DNA from: Silicimonas sp.
GTDB taxonomy: Bacteria > Pseudomonadota > Alphaproteobacteria > Rhodobacterales > Rhodobacteraceae
Assembly: GCA_022820365.1 (NCBI GenBank)
Contig: JAJEFO010000043.1
Location: 86,038 to 150,037, forward strand
Reading direction: 5' to 3'
Length of the DNA stretch: 64,000 bases
Positions 1 through 8,215 of this stretch are shown in pieces; position 1 is the first letter of the stretch, and each line of letters opens with the position of its first letter. Below the pieces are notes generated by a model that was not told the origin of the DNA, searched no databases, and saw only the letters and a program-made list of their open reading frames with translations. Made by a program: the position numbers and the translations under genes.

Positions 1-2
1 TT

Positions 3-962
3 TCCCGCTTCCATGATGATAACGGAAGATTGCGCTTCATGGTGGCGCCGTCGGCTCCACAACGCTGTACGCCGGATCTGTTGCAAGCCTGCAGCGACCT
101 TGCACGCGAACGGCACGTCCCATTCCACACCCATGTTCTGGAAACCAAGACCCAAGCTGTGACCGGGCACGAGTTCCATGGCACGAGCCTCGTCCGTTAC
201 ATGCACGACCTCGGAATCCTGATCCGAAACGTCACGATCGCCCATGCGGTCTGGGTCGATGACGCGGACATCGATCTCATTGGAGAGTCGGGATGCGCCG
301 TCGCGCACAACGCCATCTCGAACTTGAAGCTTGGCGCGGGCATTGCGCCGGTCCGGCGCCTGATGGACGCAGGAGCCGTGCTCGCCCTGGGCACGGATGG
401 AGTTTGCTCGAATGACTCCGCCCGAATCTTTGATGTCATGCGCGTTGCAGCGCTTGTTCAGAGCGCCACGGGGCCAGATTTCAGCCGGTGGTTGACGGCA
501 TCAGAAATCCTCACGGCTGCAACGGTCGGCGGCGCGCGCTCGGCCGGTCTCGGCGATGTGACCGGATCACTCGAACCGGGAAAGTGCGCTGACCTGATCA
601 TGCTGCGGATGGATGAACTGGCCTTCACGCCATTGAACGACCTTTGCAAGCATCTGGTCTATTGCGAGAATGGAAGTTCGATCGACCGCGTAATCGTTGA
701 CGGCGTGACAGTCGTGGAACACGGCCGCTTGACGCAGATTGACGAGCAGGCAGTCCTGGCCGAAATTCGCGCGGCGATGCCGGAGTATCTCGAGGCCCAT
801 TCCCAGATCGAAGAGCGAAACAGCGTCTTTTTTCCACATATTGAGAAACTGCATGAGCGGGCATCCAGACAAGATGTCCAGATGTACCGCTACGGTGGCG
901 ACGACGATTCAGGCGTCTTGGCCTCGGGGACGTTAAATTTCGGCGGTGCAGGATGCGCGTGA
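3..962 (+). CDS. Amidohydrolase of the ATZ/TRZ (SAH-deaminase/cytosine-deaminase-like) group, 5' end outside window
   Basis: The reading frame is open from the window edge, so only the C-terminal ~320 residues are present and the N-terminal HxH metal motif is lost upstream. Visible hallmarks are a metal-binding His in FHTHVLETK, a second His in TIAHAVWVD, the HNAISNLKLGAGIAPV segment typical of TRZ/ATZ-type ring deaminases and chlorohydrolases, and the catalytic metal Asp in LGTDGVCSND. Family members hydrolyse C-N or C-Cl bonds on purine, pyrimidine or triazine rings, or deaminate S-adenosylhomocysteine or methylthioadenosine. The exact substrate cannot be told from this fragment. It stops next to mobile-element debris, so its original downstream context is lost. 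Family call is confident, substrate is unknown. Confidence 0.85.
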   Translation, partial: SRFHDDNGRLRFMVAPSAPQRCTPDLLQACSDLARERHVPFHTHVLETKTQAVTGHEFHGTSLVRYMHDLGILIRNVTIAHAVWVDDADIDLIGESGCAVAHNAISNLKLGAGIAPVRRLMDAGAVLALGTDGVCSNDSARIFDVMRVAALVQSATGPDFSRWLTASEILTAATVGGARSAGLGDVTGSLEPGKCADLIMLRMDELAFTPLNDLCKHLVYCENGSSIDRVIVDGVTVVEHGRLTQIDEQAVLAEIRAAMPEYLEAHSQIEERNSVFFPHIEKLHERASRQDVQMYRYGGDDDSGVLASGTLNFGGAGCA

Positions 963-1231
963 GTGAAATTCAGTACATTTTCGTGGAATTTTCCAGGAAT
1001 TACATACACAACTGACCATCGGCTACGAAGACGTTGCACCTTTGTTCTGCCAGCATATTGTGTGGAGCGGCGCGCCTTCACGGCAGTAGCCATTGGCGGG
1101 CTCTTGAGGGCAACGCGCGTGCCAGCGCCGCCGCCCCGGTCCTGGAGGTGATAAAAATAACGGACGCCCGTCACGCTGAGCACCGAACCGTCCCGGCTCC
1201 AGCGCGTGGTCGGCAGGATCCCGGACATAAC

Positions 1232-1348
1232 CAAGGAGCGGCACGCATCATGCTGCTTGCCGAGAGCGTGAAGCGCTTCTCCGTTCAGATACGCTTCCAC
1301 GATTTCCCGCTTCTTGGCTGTGCTGTGGCGTCTATGTCTCTTGCTCAT
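1232..1348 (-). pseudogene. Truncated transposase OrfA (IS3/IS66-type HTH protein) fragment
   Basis: On the minus strand a good Shine-Dalgarno (AGGAGG at 1352-1357) precedes ATG 1348. The first ~39 residues (MSKRHRRHSTAKKREIVEAY, then a helix-turn-helix ending HDACRSL) match the start of insertion-sequence OrfA proteins. After residue 39 the frame stays open but no longer resembles a transposase, so the gene is broken there. I see no partner OrfB. The stretch 963-1231 between this remnant and the amidohydrolase holds no recognisable gene. Confidence 0.6.
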
Positions 1349-1599
1349 GGGTCCTCCTAAACGAAGGCCCCAGATGGGGGAATTCCTAAGATCCAAATTG
1401 TCCAATCTCAGGGGCGTACTCCAAACAGGGACCGAAGTGTTCACAAAAATACACACATGAATTCACAAATGCTGGAAGTTCGGCAAACCTGCGAATTCAC
1501 GTGCTGGCACAAAGGCCTGAGAGCTTGACCTAAAAGTTGAGCGGTCCCCCCAGATGTGGCATTTCCCCGTTGACTTCCACACCAGACAGGGAGGGCCAC

Positions 1600-1786
1600 A
1601 TGGCCTGGAACGAGACCACTCAAGAGCAGTATAGACGACCGATGGACAGATTTGAAACCGATTTGACGGACGAGGAGTGGGCGGTGATCGCGCCTCTCAT
1701 TCCGCCTCCCGGCAGGATGGGGCGCCCGCGCGAGCTTGACATGCGGGAGGTCTTCAACGCCGTCCAGTTCATACTGGGGACGGGAT
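1600..1786 (+). pseudogene. IS5-family transposase N-terminal fragment, cut by an IS21-type element
   Basis: ATG 1600 follows a clear ribosome site (GGGAGGG). The product begins MAWNETTQEQYRRPMDRFET and contains LTDEEWAVIAPLIPPPGRMG and GRPRELDMREVFNAVQFIL, the DUF4096-like N-terminal domain of IS5-family transposases. The match ends where the IS21-type terminal sequence begins (about 1787); the ORF runs on to 1830 only by chance. The remaining transposase and its DDE residues are absent, and the sequence beyond the right end of the IS21 element is a fic gene rather than the rest of this transposase. So this is a remnant that has also lost its own right side. Confidence 0.75.
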
Positions 1787-1802
1787 TGCAAAATCCTGCG
1801 AC

Positions 1803-1920
1803 ACTTGACGGAAAATCTTACAACACTTGACGAAAAATCTTACGACACTTGACGGAAAATCCTGCCGGACTTGACGGAAAATCCTGTGACACTTGACGGC
1901 GAATCCTGCGGCACTTGACG
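1803..1920 (+). repeat. Six 22-bp left-end repeats of the IS21-type element
   Basis: The core ACTTGACG occurs at 1803, 1825, 1847, 1869, 1891 and 1913, exactly every 22 bases, each followed by a version of GAAAATCCTG. IS21-family elements carry such multiple terminal repeats as transposase binding sites. Six tandem copies at fixed spacing is a large number for the family as I know it. Confidence 0.9.
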
Positions 1921-2046
1921 GCCGTGGACCGGGTCGTCCGCGAGCGCCAAGAGGGCGGCGGGCGGCGACGGCTTAGAAACGGATTTCGGCCTTGCGGGCT
2001 CTCTCTCGGAACTGCGTCCTCTCTCTTCGGATCGAAGAAAGGATGC

Positions 2047-3651
2047 ATGGGCACGATGAAGAGAACCGACATGAACAACGTGAAAGACATACTGCGGCAG
2101 CGTCACGACCTGGGCCTGTCGCGCGACGACATTGCCGCCGCGATCGGCGTGAGCGCGGGCACGGTTTCGAACGTGCTCCGTCGGGCGTCGGCTGCGGGGC
2201 TGTCCTGCTGGCCGCTTCCGGACGGTCTCGGCGACGCGGCGCTCCGGGAGCGGCTCTACCCGCCGGCCGAACGCGACAGCGCGCACGTGGAGCCCGATTG
2301 GGAGGCGATCGTCAAGGAGTACAGGGCGCCGCCCGGCCGGCGACGTGCCAAGCTGACCCAGCGGCAGCTCTGGGTCGATTACAGCGAGGAGGCCATGGCG
2401 CAGGGCGGCACGGCCTACAGCCAGAGCCGGTTCTGCGCGCTGCTCAAGGAGCGGCTGGCGGGCCCGAACGCGCGGACGGACATGCGCTTCGACTACGCGC
2501 CCGGACTGTACGGGATGTCGGACTTCTCCGGCAAGACGCTGGCCCTGCGCACCGCCACCGGCCCGGTCGACGTGGAGATCTTCGTCGCGGTCCTGCCGCA
2601 TTCCGGCCTGACCTACGCCGAGGCGGTGCCGGACCAGAAGGTCCGCCACTGGACGATGGCGCACCGCCGCGCGCTGGAATACTTCGGTGGATCGACCTCG
2701 CGCTGGATCATCGACAATCTCAAGTCCGGGGTCGTCAAGGCGGACCGCGAGGATCCCCAGCTAAATCCGAGCTTCCGGGAGCTGGCGAAGCACTACGGCC
2801 TGGCGATTCTCCCTGCACACAAGAATCGCCCGAAACACAAGGCCGCGGCGGAATCGGCCGTGAAAACAGCCCAGTCCCGCATACTGCTGCCGCTGCGGAA
2901 CGAGACGTTCTTCTCGCTGGGGGAGATGAACGCCGCCATCCGCCGCGGGCTCGACAGGCTCAACGACGCGCCGACGGCGAAGGGACCGAGCCGCCGCGCG
3001 GCGTTCGAGGCGGGCGAGCGCGCCGCCCTGTCCCCGCTGCCCGAGAACCCGTGGGAGTGGGGCGACTGGCTGCCCCGCAAGGTGGCGCAGAACGGTCACG
3101 TGGCGTACGATCGGAACCACTACTCCGTTCCCGACGGCAACAACGGCCGCGACGTTGCGGTGCGGGTCGGAGAGCGCATGCTCGAAGTGTTCGCGGAGAA
3201 GGGCGGCGAGCGCCTCGCCGTCCATCCTCTCAAGACCGGGCGCCATGAATACGCGACGAACCCGGACCACATGCCCGACCGCCTCAAGGCCGTGCGCGAC
3301 ATCCGCAGGCCGGACTACGGCGAGATCCTGATCAAGCGGGCGCGCGCCATCGGGGAGAACGCGCTGGCCTGGGCCGAGCGCTGCATGGCCTCGCGCGACT
3401 TCCCGGAGCAGGCCTACACCGCCGTCCAGGGCATGTGCCGCCTTGCCGAAAAGCACGGAAACGACCGCGTCGACGCGGCGTGCGCCGAGGCGCTGGACCT
3501 CAATCGCCTCGCCTCGGGCTTCCTCCGCGAGCGTCTCGCGAACGGCGGCCCGGCGTCTTCGCCCCGTCCGGAGGCCGAGGAGACCATACCCGCCCACGCG
3601 AATGTTCGCGGGGGATCCTACTACTCGCAAAAGAAGGGAGAGAGACCATGA
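2047..3651 (+). CDS. istA: IS21-family transposase IstA
   Basis: A 534-residue DDE transposase that cuts and joins the IS21 ends. The start at 2047 is chosen because GAAAGGA precedes it and the N-terminal helix-turn-helix (DILRQRHDLGLSRDDIAAAI, then GVSAGTVSNVLRRA) begins just after; upstream in-frame sequence lies in the terminal repeats. The likely catalytic triad is Asp at 2521 (SDFSGK), Asp at 2713 (WIIDNLKSG) and Glu at 2851 (HKAAAESAV). A C-terminal DNA-handling region (YDRNHYSVP) follows as in other IstA proteins. It overlaps istB by 4 bases (ATGA), suggesting coupled translation. No stop or frameshift is seen. Confidence 0.92.
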   Translation: MGTMKRTDMNNVKDILRQRHDLGLSRDDIAAAIGVSAGTVSNVLRRASAAGLSCWPLPDGLGDAALRERLYPPAERDSAHVEPDWEAIVKEYRAPPGRRRAKLTQRQLWVDYSEEAMAQGGTAYSQSRFCALLKERLAGPNARTDMRFDYAPGLYGMSDFSGKTLALRTATGPVDVEIFVAVLPHSGLTYAEAVPDQKVRHWTMAHRRALEYFGGSTSRWIIDNLKSGVVKADREDPQLNPSFRELAKHYGLAILPAHKNRPKHKAAAESAVKTAQSRILLPLRNETFFSLGEMNAAIRRGLDRLNDAPTAKGPSRRAAFEAGERAALSPLPENPWEWGDWLPRKVAQNGHVAYDRNHYSVPDGNNGRDVAVRVGERMLEVFAEKGGERLAVHPLKTGRHEYATNPDHMPDRLKAVRDIRRPDYGEILIKRARAIGENALAWAERCMASRDFPEQAYTAVQGMCRLAEKHGNDRVDAACAEALDLNRLASGFLRERLANGGPASSPRPEAEETIPAHANVRGGSYYSQKKGERP

Positions 3652-4406
3652 CACTGCGACAACCCAATCTGGAACGCATGCTGCAGCTCGGCCTGTCCGG
3701 CATGATCGAGGCGCTGGAGGAGCAGCGCGACATCGCCGACATGGAGCAGCTCGGCTTCGACGACCGCCTCGCCATGCTGATCGAGCGCGAGGTCGAGCAC
3801 CGCGACCGGAAGAGCTACCTCAACAACCTGCGCCAGGCCCAGCTGCGGATCCGCGCCGACGTGCAGGATGTCGACTGCAGCGCGGGCCGCGGCATCGCCC
3901 GCAGCACGCTGACCCGGCTCGCCGCGGGCGACTGGATCCGGCAGGGAATCAACCTGATCGCTGAAGGTCCGACCGGCTCCGGGAAAACATTCCTCGTCTG
4001 CGCGCTGGCGCACCAGGCGTGCCGCCAGAAACTGTCCGTGCTCTACCGCCGCGTCCCCGAGCTGGTCTCTGCGCTCGCCCGTGAGCGGGAGGGCGAGCTT
4101 CACGAGCGCCTGATGCGCCGCCTCGCCAAGGTCTCGCTCCTTGTGCTTGACGACTGGGGCCTGCAGGGCTTCTCCGCCGAGGGCCGTCGGGACCTGCTGG
4201 AAATCGTCGAGCAGCGCTACGGGCGCAAGTCCACCGTGATCGCCAGCCAGATTCCGGTGGATCGCTGGCCTGCGCTGATCGGAGAACCGACGATCGCGGA
4301 CGCGATCCTCGACCGCATCGTCCACAATGCCTACCGCATCGAGCTGACGGGCGAGTCCCAGCGCAAGAGGAACGCGCCGCCGCCGCTGGACGGCGGCGGA
4401 ACTTGA
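3648..4406 (+). CDS. istB: IS21-family ATP-binding helper IstB
   Basis: A 252-residue DnaC/DnaA-like AAA+ ATPase that assists IstA in target capture. Walker A is GPTGSGKT and Walker B is SLLVLDDWG; SQIPVDRWP and DRIVHNAYRIEL are typical IstB C-terminal motifs. The start at 3648 overlaps the istA stop and follows AAGGGAGAG. Much longer open sequence exists upstream in this frame but it lies inside istA. Intact and normal length for the family. Confidence 0.93.
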   Translation: MTLRQPNLERMLQLGLSGMIEALEEQRDIADMEQLGFDDRLAMLIEREVEHRDRKSYLNNLRQAQLRIRADVQDVDCSAGRGIARSTLTRLAAGDWIRQGINLIAEGPTGSGKTFLVCALAHQACRQKLSVLYRRVPELVSALAREREGELHERLMRRLAKVSLLVLDDWGLQGFSAEGRRDLLEIVEQRYGRKSTVIASQIPVDRWPALIGEPTIADAILDRIVHNAYRIELTGESQRKRNAPPPLDGGGT

Positions 4407-4657
4407 GGGGGGCGCCGCGCCGGCAAGCCGGCGTTCACGGGCGCCTGGCGGCGCCGGGGGAACGACCCTGATTCCGGGAACGCGCGGCGGCCTTGCCATG
4501 TGGAGGGCGAGCCGCCGCGTTCCGGGTTGATCGAAAGGGACGGCTCGCTTACGCTCGCAAGGGGCTGGCCTCCGGCCAGCCTGCAAACATCAGCAAGGGG
4601 AGAATCAACCCAGGCATCGATGCAGGGAGAGACAGCGCGCTGCGCGCGGATCGCCGC

Positions 4658-4709
4658 CGTCAAGTGTGGCAGGATTCGCCGTCAAGTGTTGTAGGATTCC
4701 CCGTCAAGT
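4658..4709 (-). repeat. Three 22-bp right-end repeats of the IS21-type element
   Basis: The inverted core CGTCAAGT occurs at 4658, 4680 and 4702, again exactly 22 bases apart. These are reverse copies of the six left-end repeats, giving a 6 + 3 asymmetric arrangement. Confidence 0.9.
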
Positions 4710-4724
4710 ACACAAGATTTTGCA

Positions 4725-5039
4725 TGCCAGCTGGGAAAGTAGTCATTCCATCTTGGAATCGACATACTCTGGGTAGCAAAACCAATTGCCACCCTTGGCT
4801 GTACGTATTTCACGTGATTGGCCGGCCCAATCATAGACATCCTGAAAAAAGTGATGATGAATCCGTTTGTAGTGGTCGTAGTCAAGGTCCCCATCCGGAA
4901 GTGGCTCTTCCGACCGAGTCAGAAACATCAACTGCTCGAACTGATCCAAGTCGTCCCGATTTTGCAGGCCGGCCTTGTTTTTCAGAACGTGTGTTCCAGT
5001 GTAACACAGTGGATCTTCAGTAGCGTCATAGCGGCTCAT
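4725..5039 (-). pseudogene. Fic/Doc-family toxin gene, truncated by stop codon and IS21 insertion
   Basis: From ATG 5039 the product reads MSRYDATEDPLCYTGTHVLK and continues with HHFFQDVYDWAGQSREIRTA and KGGNWFCYPEYVDSKME, the N-terminal half of a Fic (filamentation induced by cAMP) AMP-transferase. A TGA at 4743-4745 interrupts it, but the same frame continues with LLSQLA, as expected for the family, until 4725 where the IS21 end begins. The catalytic HPFxxGNGR motif would lie further on and is missing, so no active toxin is made. The gene overlaps the upstream small gene by one base (TAATG), a toxin-antitoxin arrangement. Both the stop and the insertion indicate decay. Confidence 0.85.
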
Positions 5040-5254
5040 TAGTCCCGCTTCGTAACAAAGGTATCCGTTATCGCCGTGCGGAGTGCATCGCCTTTGAGCC
5101 CCCTCCGTTTCAGACCGGAGATCGTGCTAGCAGACTTCTTGCTCAAGGACATCCCCTCGACTTCGGAAAACCTAGCCGCCTTGCCCTCGCCAAGTGGCTT
5201 GATGACAAATCGTCTGGTCGCCGCGGAACGTGCTTTCGCGCTACTTTTGCTCAT
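5039..5254 (-). CDS. Small basic protein upstream of fic, putative antitoxin
   Basis: A 71-residue Lys/Arg-rich protein (MSKSSAKARSAATRRFVIKP, ending DTFVTKRD) whose stop codon overlaps the fic start by one base. Small proteins encoded just upstream of fic often neutralise it through an (S/T)xxxE(G/N) helix. Here I only see SEVEG, which has two rather than three residues between Ser and Glu, so this is not a clear FicA motif. Position and size are the only support for the antitoxin role. It is intact while its partner is broken. Confidence 0.5.
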   Translation of the reverse strand: MSKSSAKARSAATRRFVIKPLGEGKAARFSEVEGMSLSKKSASTISGLKRRGLKGDALRTAITDTFVTKRD

Positions 5255-6109
5255 GAGAGAATCCTAGCATGGTTCTATGGACGAAGGCAAAATAGATCCG
5301 AGCCGTCTCGGTATGCTATGCGATAGTCAGCTGCCTCCTCCAGAGAGAGTGAGGATCGTATTCGGGAACTTGCAACGATGGGGTGGCACCTTACGTTGTT
5401 CGGCTTTCGCGGCACGACGTTGTGCATTGGCATGGCAAGGTTTGGGCGGTCGAATGACCGGGCAGGGCAAATGCCGATATGCATCCCGTGTGTAGCGCCT
5501 CACGACAAGTCTGCATGTTCCGGGCTTTTGCGCTCGGCCTTGATCGGCTGGGCTCTTCCCGTGCGTCAATTATTGAAAGGAAACCCCCATCTTTGCCTCT
5601 GCTCCCAAGTTGAGCTCTCCGAATCTCGCGCAGCCGACGGAGTTGTAGGGCTGAGCCTTTGACCAGCTGGAAATCGACCCCGCCCAAGTTCCTCGCATGT
5701 CTGGAGAAACAGATGTGAACGGGGGAGCTGGATGTGAACGAGTTGGGCGCGGATTCCTGTGGGCAGCCCGTCGCTGCCGTAGCACGCCGGGACCGTCACA
5801 CTTCGAGTCCCGCCCGGAATCGGCCGTCGCGTTGATGGGGGTTTTGCGAAGACCTGGAAATGAGGATCCAACCTACAAAGACATTGGCGGATCAGGCGAT
5901 TACCCGAACAACCGAGAGATCATTCGTCTCAGACATTCCGAGTTGTTGGATTGTCAGGATGAAGTTTGGGAGTCATGAGACGCACAAGCCCCAAACCGGC
6001 TAATCGCGAATTTTCTTGGCCCGTTCTGTGAAGGCTACCCTGAAGGTTGAAGCCGGGACTGCGACAGGCACCTCGCCAGCGAGACGCACAACTGCGAGTT
6101 TCGCACCAT
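5255..6109. other. Non-coding stretch containing one copy of a dispersed repeat
   Basis: Short ORFs occur on both strands but none has a convincing ribosome site, family similarity or consistent codon use. The only clear structure is the ~140-bp repeat at 5460-5598 (listed separately). A tRNA T-arm-like string near 5800 does not fold as a T-arm. Confidence 0.6.
5460..5598 (-). repeat. Dispersed ~140-bp repeat, copy B (inverted relative to 10262-10400)
   Basis: Read on the minus strand, this segment aligns with 10262-10400 of the plus strand at roughly three quarters identity by eye. Shared blocks include GGGAAG..GCCCAGCC, GGAACATGC/GAAACATGC, CTACACACGGGATGCA and CTGCCCGGTC. Both copies have an open frame starting ATGAC(G/A)CA, but the encoded peptides diverge at least as fast as the DNA, which argues against selection for protein. 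Confidence 0.65.
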
Positions 6110-7294
6110 CTACCATGGGTGCGACTTCTCGTGCTTGACATGGTCAGGCAAATCGTAGGTCAGGCCGCTTTCTTCGTATACGGAAATCTGGAGAAGCTGG
6201 CTGAAATTGTCCGCCCGGACCATCAGCCCGCTTTTCAGGTAGCGCTGGAGACGCTGTTTCATGCGGAACCCGAACAAGGTTCCGAAGGTCCGAACCTTGG
6301 GATACTGGAAATGCTCGGCCAAGTCGTTCCCAATGAGCGCGCGGGACAGCTTGTAGGCAAGGGAGATGACCTGCTTTTGCTCTTCATCGTCCCTGATGTC
6401 CACGATCCCGGGAACGGCGTGGATCAGTGCGTTCGCCATCGCCGCCGAATCCGAATCGGGCGGCGGCTCGCACATGTTCGCAATCCGGTGAATCCTGTCC
6501 GCCTCTGCGCCGTCCTCGTAAAGGATCGATTCGGGAATGCCCATCAGGTAGCCGGAATAGCGCCAGACATCGAGAATGCTCACCTGTTCCTCATCCGTGA
6601 ATGACGCCCCCACCAGTTGGGAATAGTCAAGAAGTCGCTTGGAAAAGACCGAAATGGCAAATCCGAGATGCGCGGCGCTCAGCGGAGTGCCCCAGGCTTC
6701 GGCGTTCCATTCTTCGTGTCTCGCCAGCAGGCTCCTGATCCGCGCATGCACGAAGCGCACACGGGTCGAGAGCTTCCACCCATCCCCGTTCCGCTGCAGT
6801 CCGCCTGGAAAAAAGATCTCGAGCAATTGGCGGTTGTTCTGCTGGAGGCGTCTCTTGGTGGCCGCGACACGACCGGTCGTGGCGAACGACTTTGCTATGA
6901 GCGTCGCGAACCCTTCCACCAGGACGCCTGCGACGAACGCGACCAGCATGAGGTCCGCATTGGCGTGGAAGGCGCGCACGCCCGGCTGAAAGGCGCTGTG
7001 GTCCAGCCATTCCGGTTCGCGGAGATCCTCGAAGAACCGGCGAAGCGGCTCCGGCGCGGCCCGCAACTCCGCGTCCCGCTGTTCTATTCCCGCTGCGACG
7101 AACTTGTGAAGCATTGCCGGATGCAGCGAGTAGATCTCCTCCATCACCGGATCGAGCTCCGGATCGCCGATCGTGGTGTGCCGGACATACCTGTCAGCCA
7201 GTGCACTGTCGAACCTTCGGGTGCTTTCGTAGCCTTCGACATAAGCCGAGGGTGCGTCAATCGTGTCCGCCGCGTTCTGCGTGAGGGTGTTCAT
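6110..7294 (-). CDS. DUF2236 (MpaB/latex-clearing-protein-like oxygenase) family protein
   Basis: A 394-residue protein starting MNTLTQNAAD. The order of motifs fits DUF2236, the fold shared by the fungal MpaB oxygenase and the b-type-haem rubber oxygenase Lcp: DRYVRHTTIGDPELDPVMEE near residue 35, a hydrophobic helix LMLVAFVAGVLVEGFATLI, then RVRFVHARIRSLL, where the His is the likely haem ligand, and DYSQLVGASFTDEEQ with WRYSGYLMGIP downstream. No signal peptide is evident. The substrate is unknown; members oxidise hydrophobic or isoprenoid compounds. It stands alone, with non-coding DNA on both sides. Confidence 0.75.
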   Translation of the reverse strand: MNTLTQNAADTIDAPSAYVEGYESTRRFDSALADRYVRHTTIGDPELDPVMEEIYSLHPAMLHKFVAAGIEQRDAELRAAPEPLRRFFEDLREPEWLDHSAFQPGVRAFHANADLMLVAFVAGVLVEGFATLIAKSFATTGRVAATKRRLQQNNRQLLEIFFPGGLQRNGDGWKLSTRVRFVHARIRSLLARHEEWNAEAWGTPLSAAHLGFAISVFSKRLLDYSQLVGASFTDEEQVSILDVWRYSGYLMGIPESILYEDGAEADRIHRIANMCEPPPDSDSAAMANALIHAVPGIVDIRDDEEQKQVISLAYKLSRALIGNDLAEHFQYPKVRTFGTLFGFRMKQRLQRYLKSGLMVRADNFSQLLQISVYEESGLTYDLPDHVKHEKSHPW

Positions 7295-8215
7295 ATGCGA
7301 CTGCCGCCGGTTTGGTGGATGCTTGGCACGCAATGCAGGTCCATGTCAGCCCATTCTGACGACTACTTGAAGTCTTCCAACAACAGGTCCATCCAAGCCA
7401 AGCGCCGATTTGAGTAGTCCATATGCACTGACGTATCACTTTGTGCACAGGCCTACAACACCTGTGCCCGGAACGGTTCAGGAGCATCGCGTCCGATGAG
7501 TTCGCCTTGCCGTCTCGATGGTTGCGTGATTCCCTGTTAGAAAACAACGATCTGGGGACAGACATGCAGCGGGAGGACGTTGTACTTCGATCCTGCCTTT
7601 GGTGGGGTATAAGACTTCCGCGCAAGCAACGCGACCTGTCACGGTCTCCATAAGGTGCTGATGAGCACGCCGCCTTGCATGGCTTGCGGCGGCCGGCCAT
7701 GCGCCGCCATTGAGCCATGCGGCGCGCTTGAAATCAGCGTCCCTGCCGCTTCATGATGCCCGAGCGCGGCATCATGAACCACGACACATTCAAGGCGCAG
7801 TTCAGGTTTCGTTCAAGACCTTGTCTGATGGTTCCGGTATGGTTGACGTCGCGTCGATCTCCGGGGCTCTCGCGTCCGTCCTGTTAACGGCGCTCGGACC
7901 GCCAGCTTGGGTCAGTTCCCGTGCCCCCATCCGCCACGCGTGCCCGAACACTGCGGTGAGGACCGGCAACACGTGCCCGCAAAACACCATCGAGGATCGT
8001 GTCTCCACATCGGGTCGCAAGTGGACGGGACGCCGTCAACGGCATGAAGGATTTTGTCCAGGCGAGATCCGATGCCGACGGTTCAGCCCCGGGACGAGAA
8101 AGGCGCTGCTGGCGAACGCCACTGAAACATGATCGTCAAGCGCCCGTTGATGCGGATTGAACTTGAATCCACAGATCAGGGTGACACTTTGCCGGGTCTG
8201 CGGCAGACTTGCCCC
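7295..8215. other. Long gap with hairpins but no supportable gene
   Basis: About 920 bases separate two divergently oriented genes. Open frames here (for example 7257-7718 minus and 7710-8132 plus) lack ribosome sites and family resemblance. Structures seen are a 7-bp stem at 7445-7467 (GCACAGG/CCTGTGC) and a perfect 11-bp stem at 7750-7778. Promoters for both neighbours must lie here, but no clear -35/-10 pair stands out. Confidence 0.5.
7750..7778. other. Perfect 11-bp inverted repeat (hairpin)
   Basis: TTCATGATGCC at 7750-7760 and GGCATCATGAA at 7768-7778 are exact reverse complements around the 7-base loop CGAGCGC. There is no T-run, so an intrinsic terminator is unlikely. It could be an operator or an RNA stem. 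Confidence 0.5.

Larger units (their letters stand above)
1787..4724 (+). mobile_element. IS21-family insertion sequence with istA and istB
   Basis: The element is bounded by TGCAAAATC at 1787-1795 and its inverted copy GATTTTGCA at 4716-4724. Inside lie multiple subterminal 22-bp repeats at both ends and overlapping istA (DDE transposase) and istB (AAA+ helper) genes, the standard IS21 layout. Both genes are intact, so it may be active. 4407-4657 between istB and the right repeats is non-coding, very GC-rich and partly self-complementary. No direct target duplication is visible: the 8 bases before 1787 (GACGGGAT) and after 4724 (TGCCAGCT) differ, and the flanks belong to two different genes. 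A deletion or recombination next to the element after insertion is the simplest explanation. Confidence 0.9.

Noticed and set aside
890..1456. 188-codon minus-strand ORF
   Set aside because: Only residues 37-75 resemble a protein family (OrfA); the rest is chance open frame overlapping the amidohydrolase.
1803..1920. Regularly spaced repeats resembling a small CRISPR array
   Set aside because: The whole 22-bp unit repeats, there are no unique spacers, and inverted copies occur at the other end of an IS21 element.
5790..5830. TTCGAGTCCCGCC string resembling a tRNA T-arm
   Set aside because: The bases before TTCGA do not pair as a T-stem and no acceptor, D or anticodon arm is present.
7257..7718. 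153-codon minus-strand ORF
   Set aside because: No ribosome site, Cys/Ser/Arg-rich shadow composition, and it overlaps the start of the DUF2236 gene.
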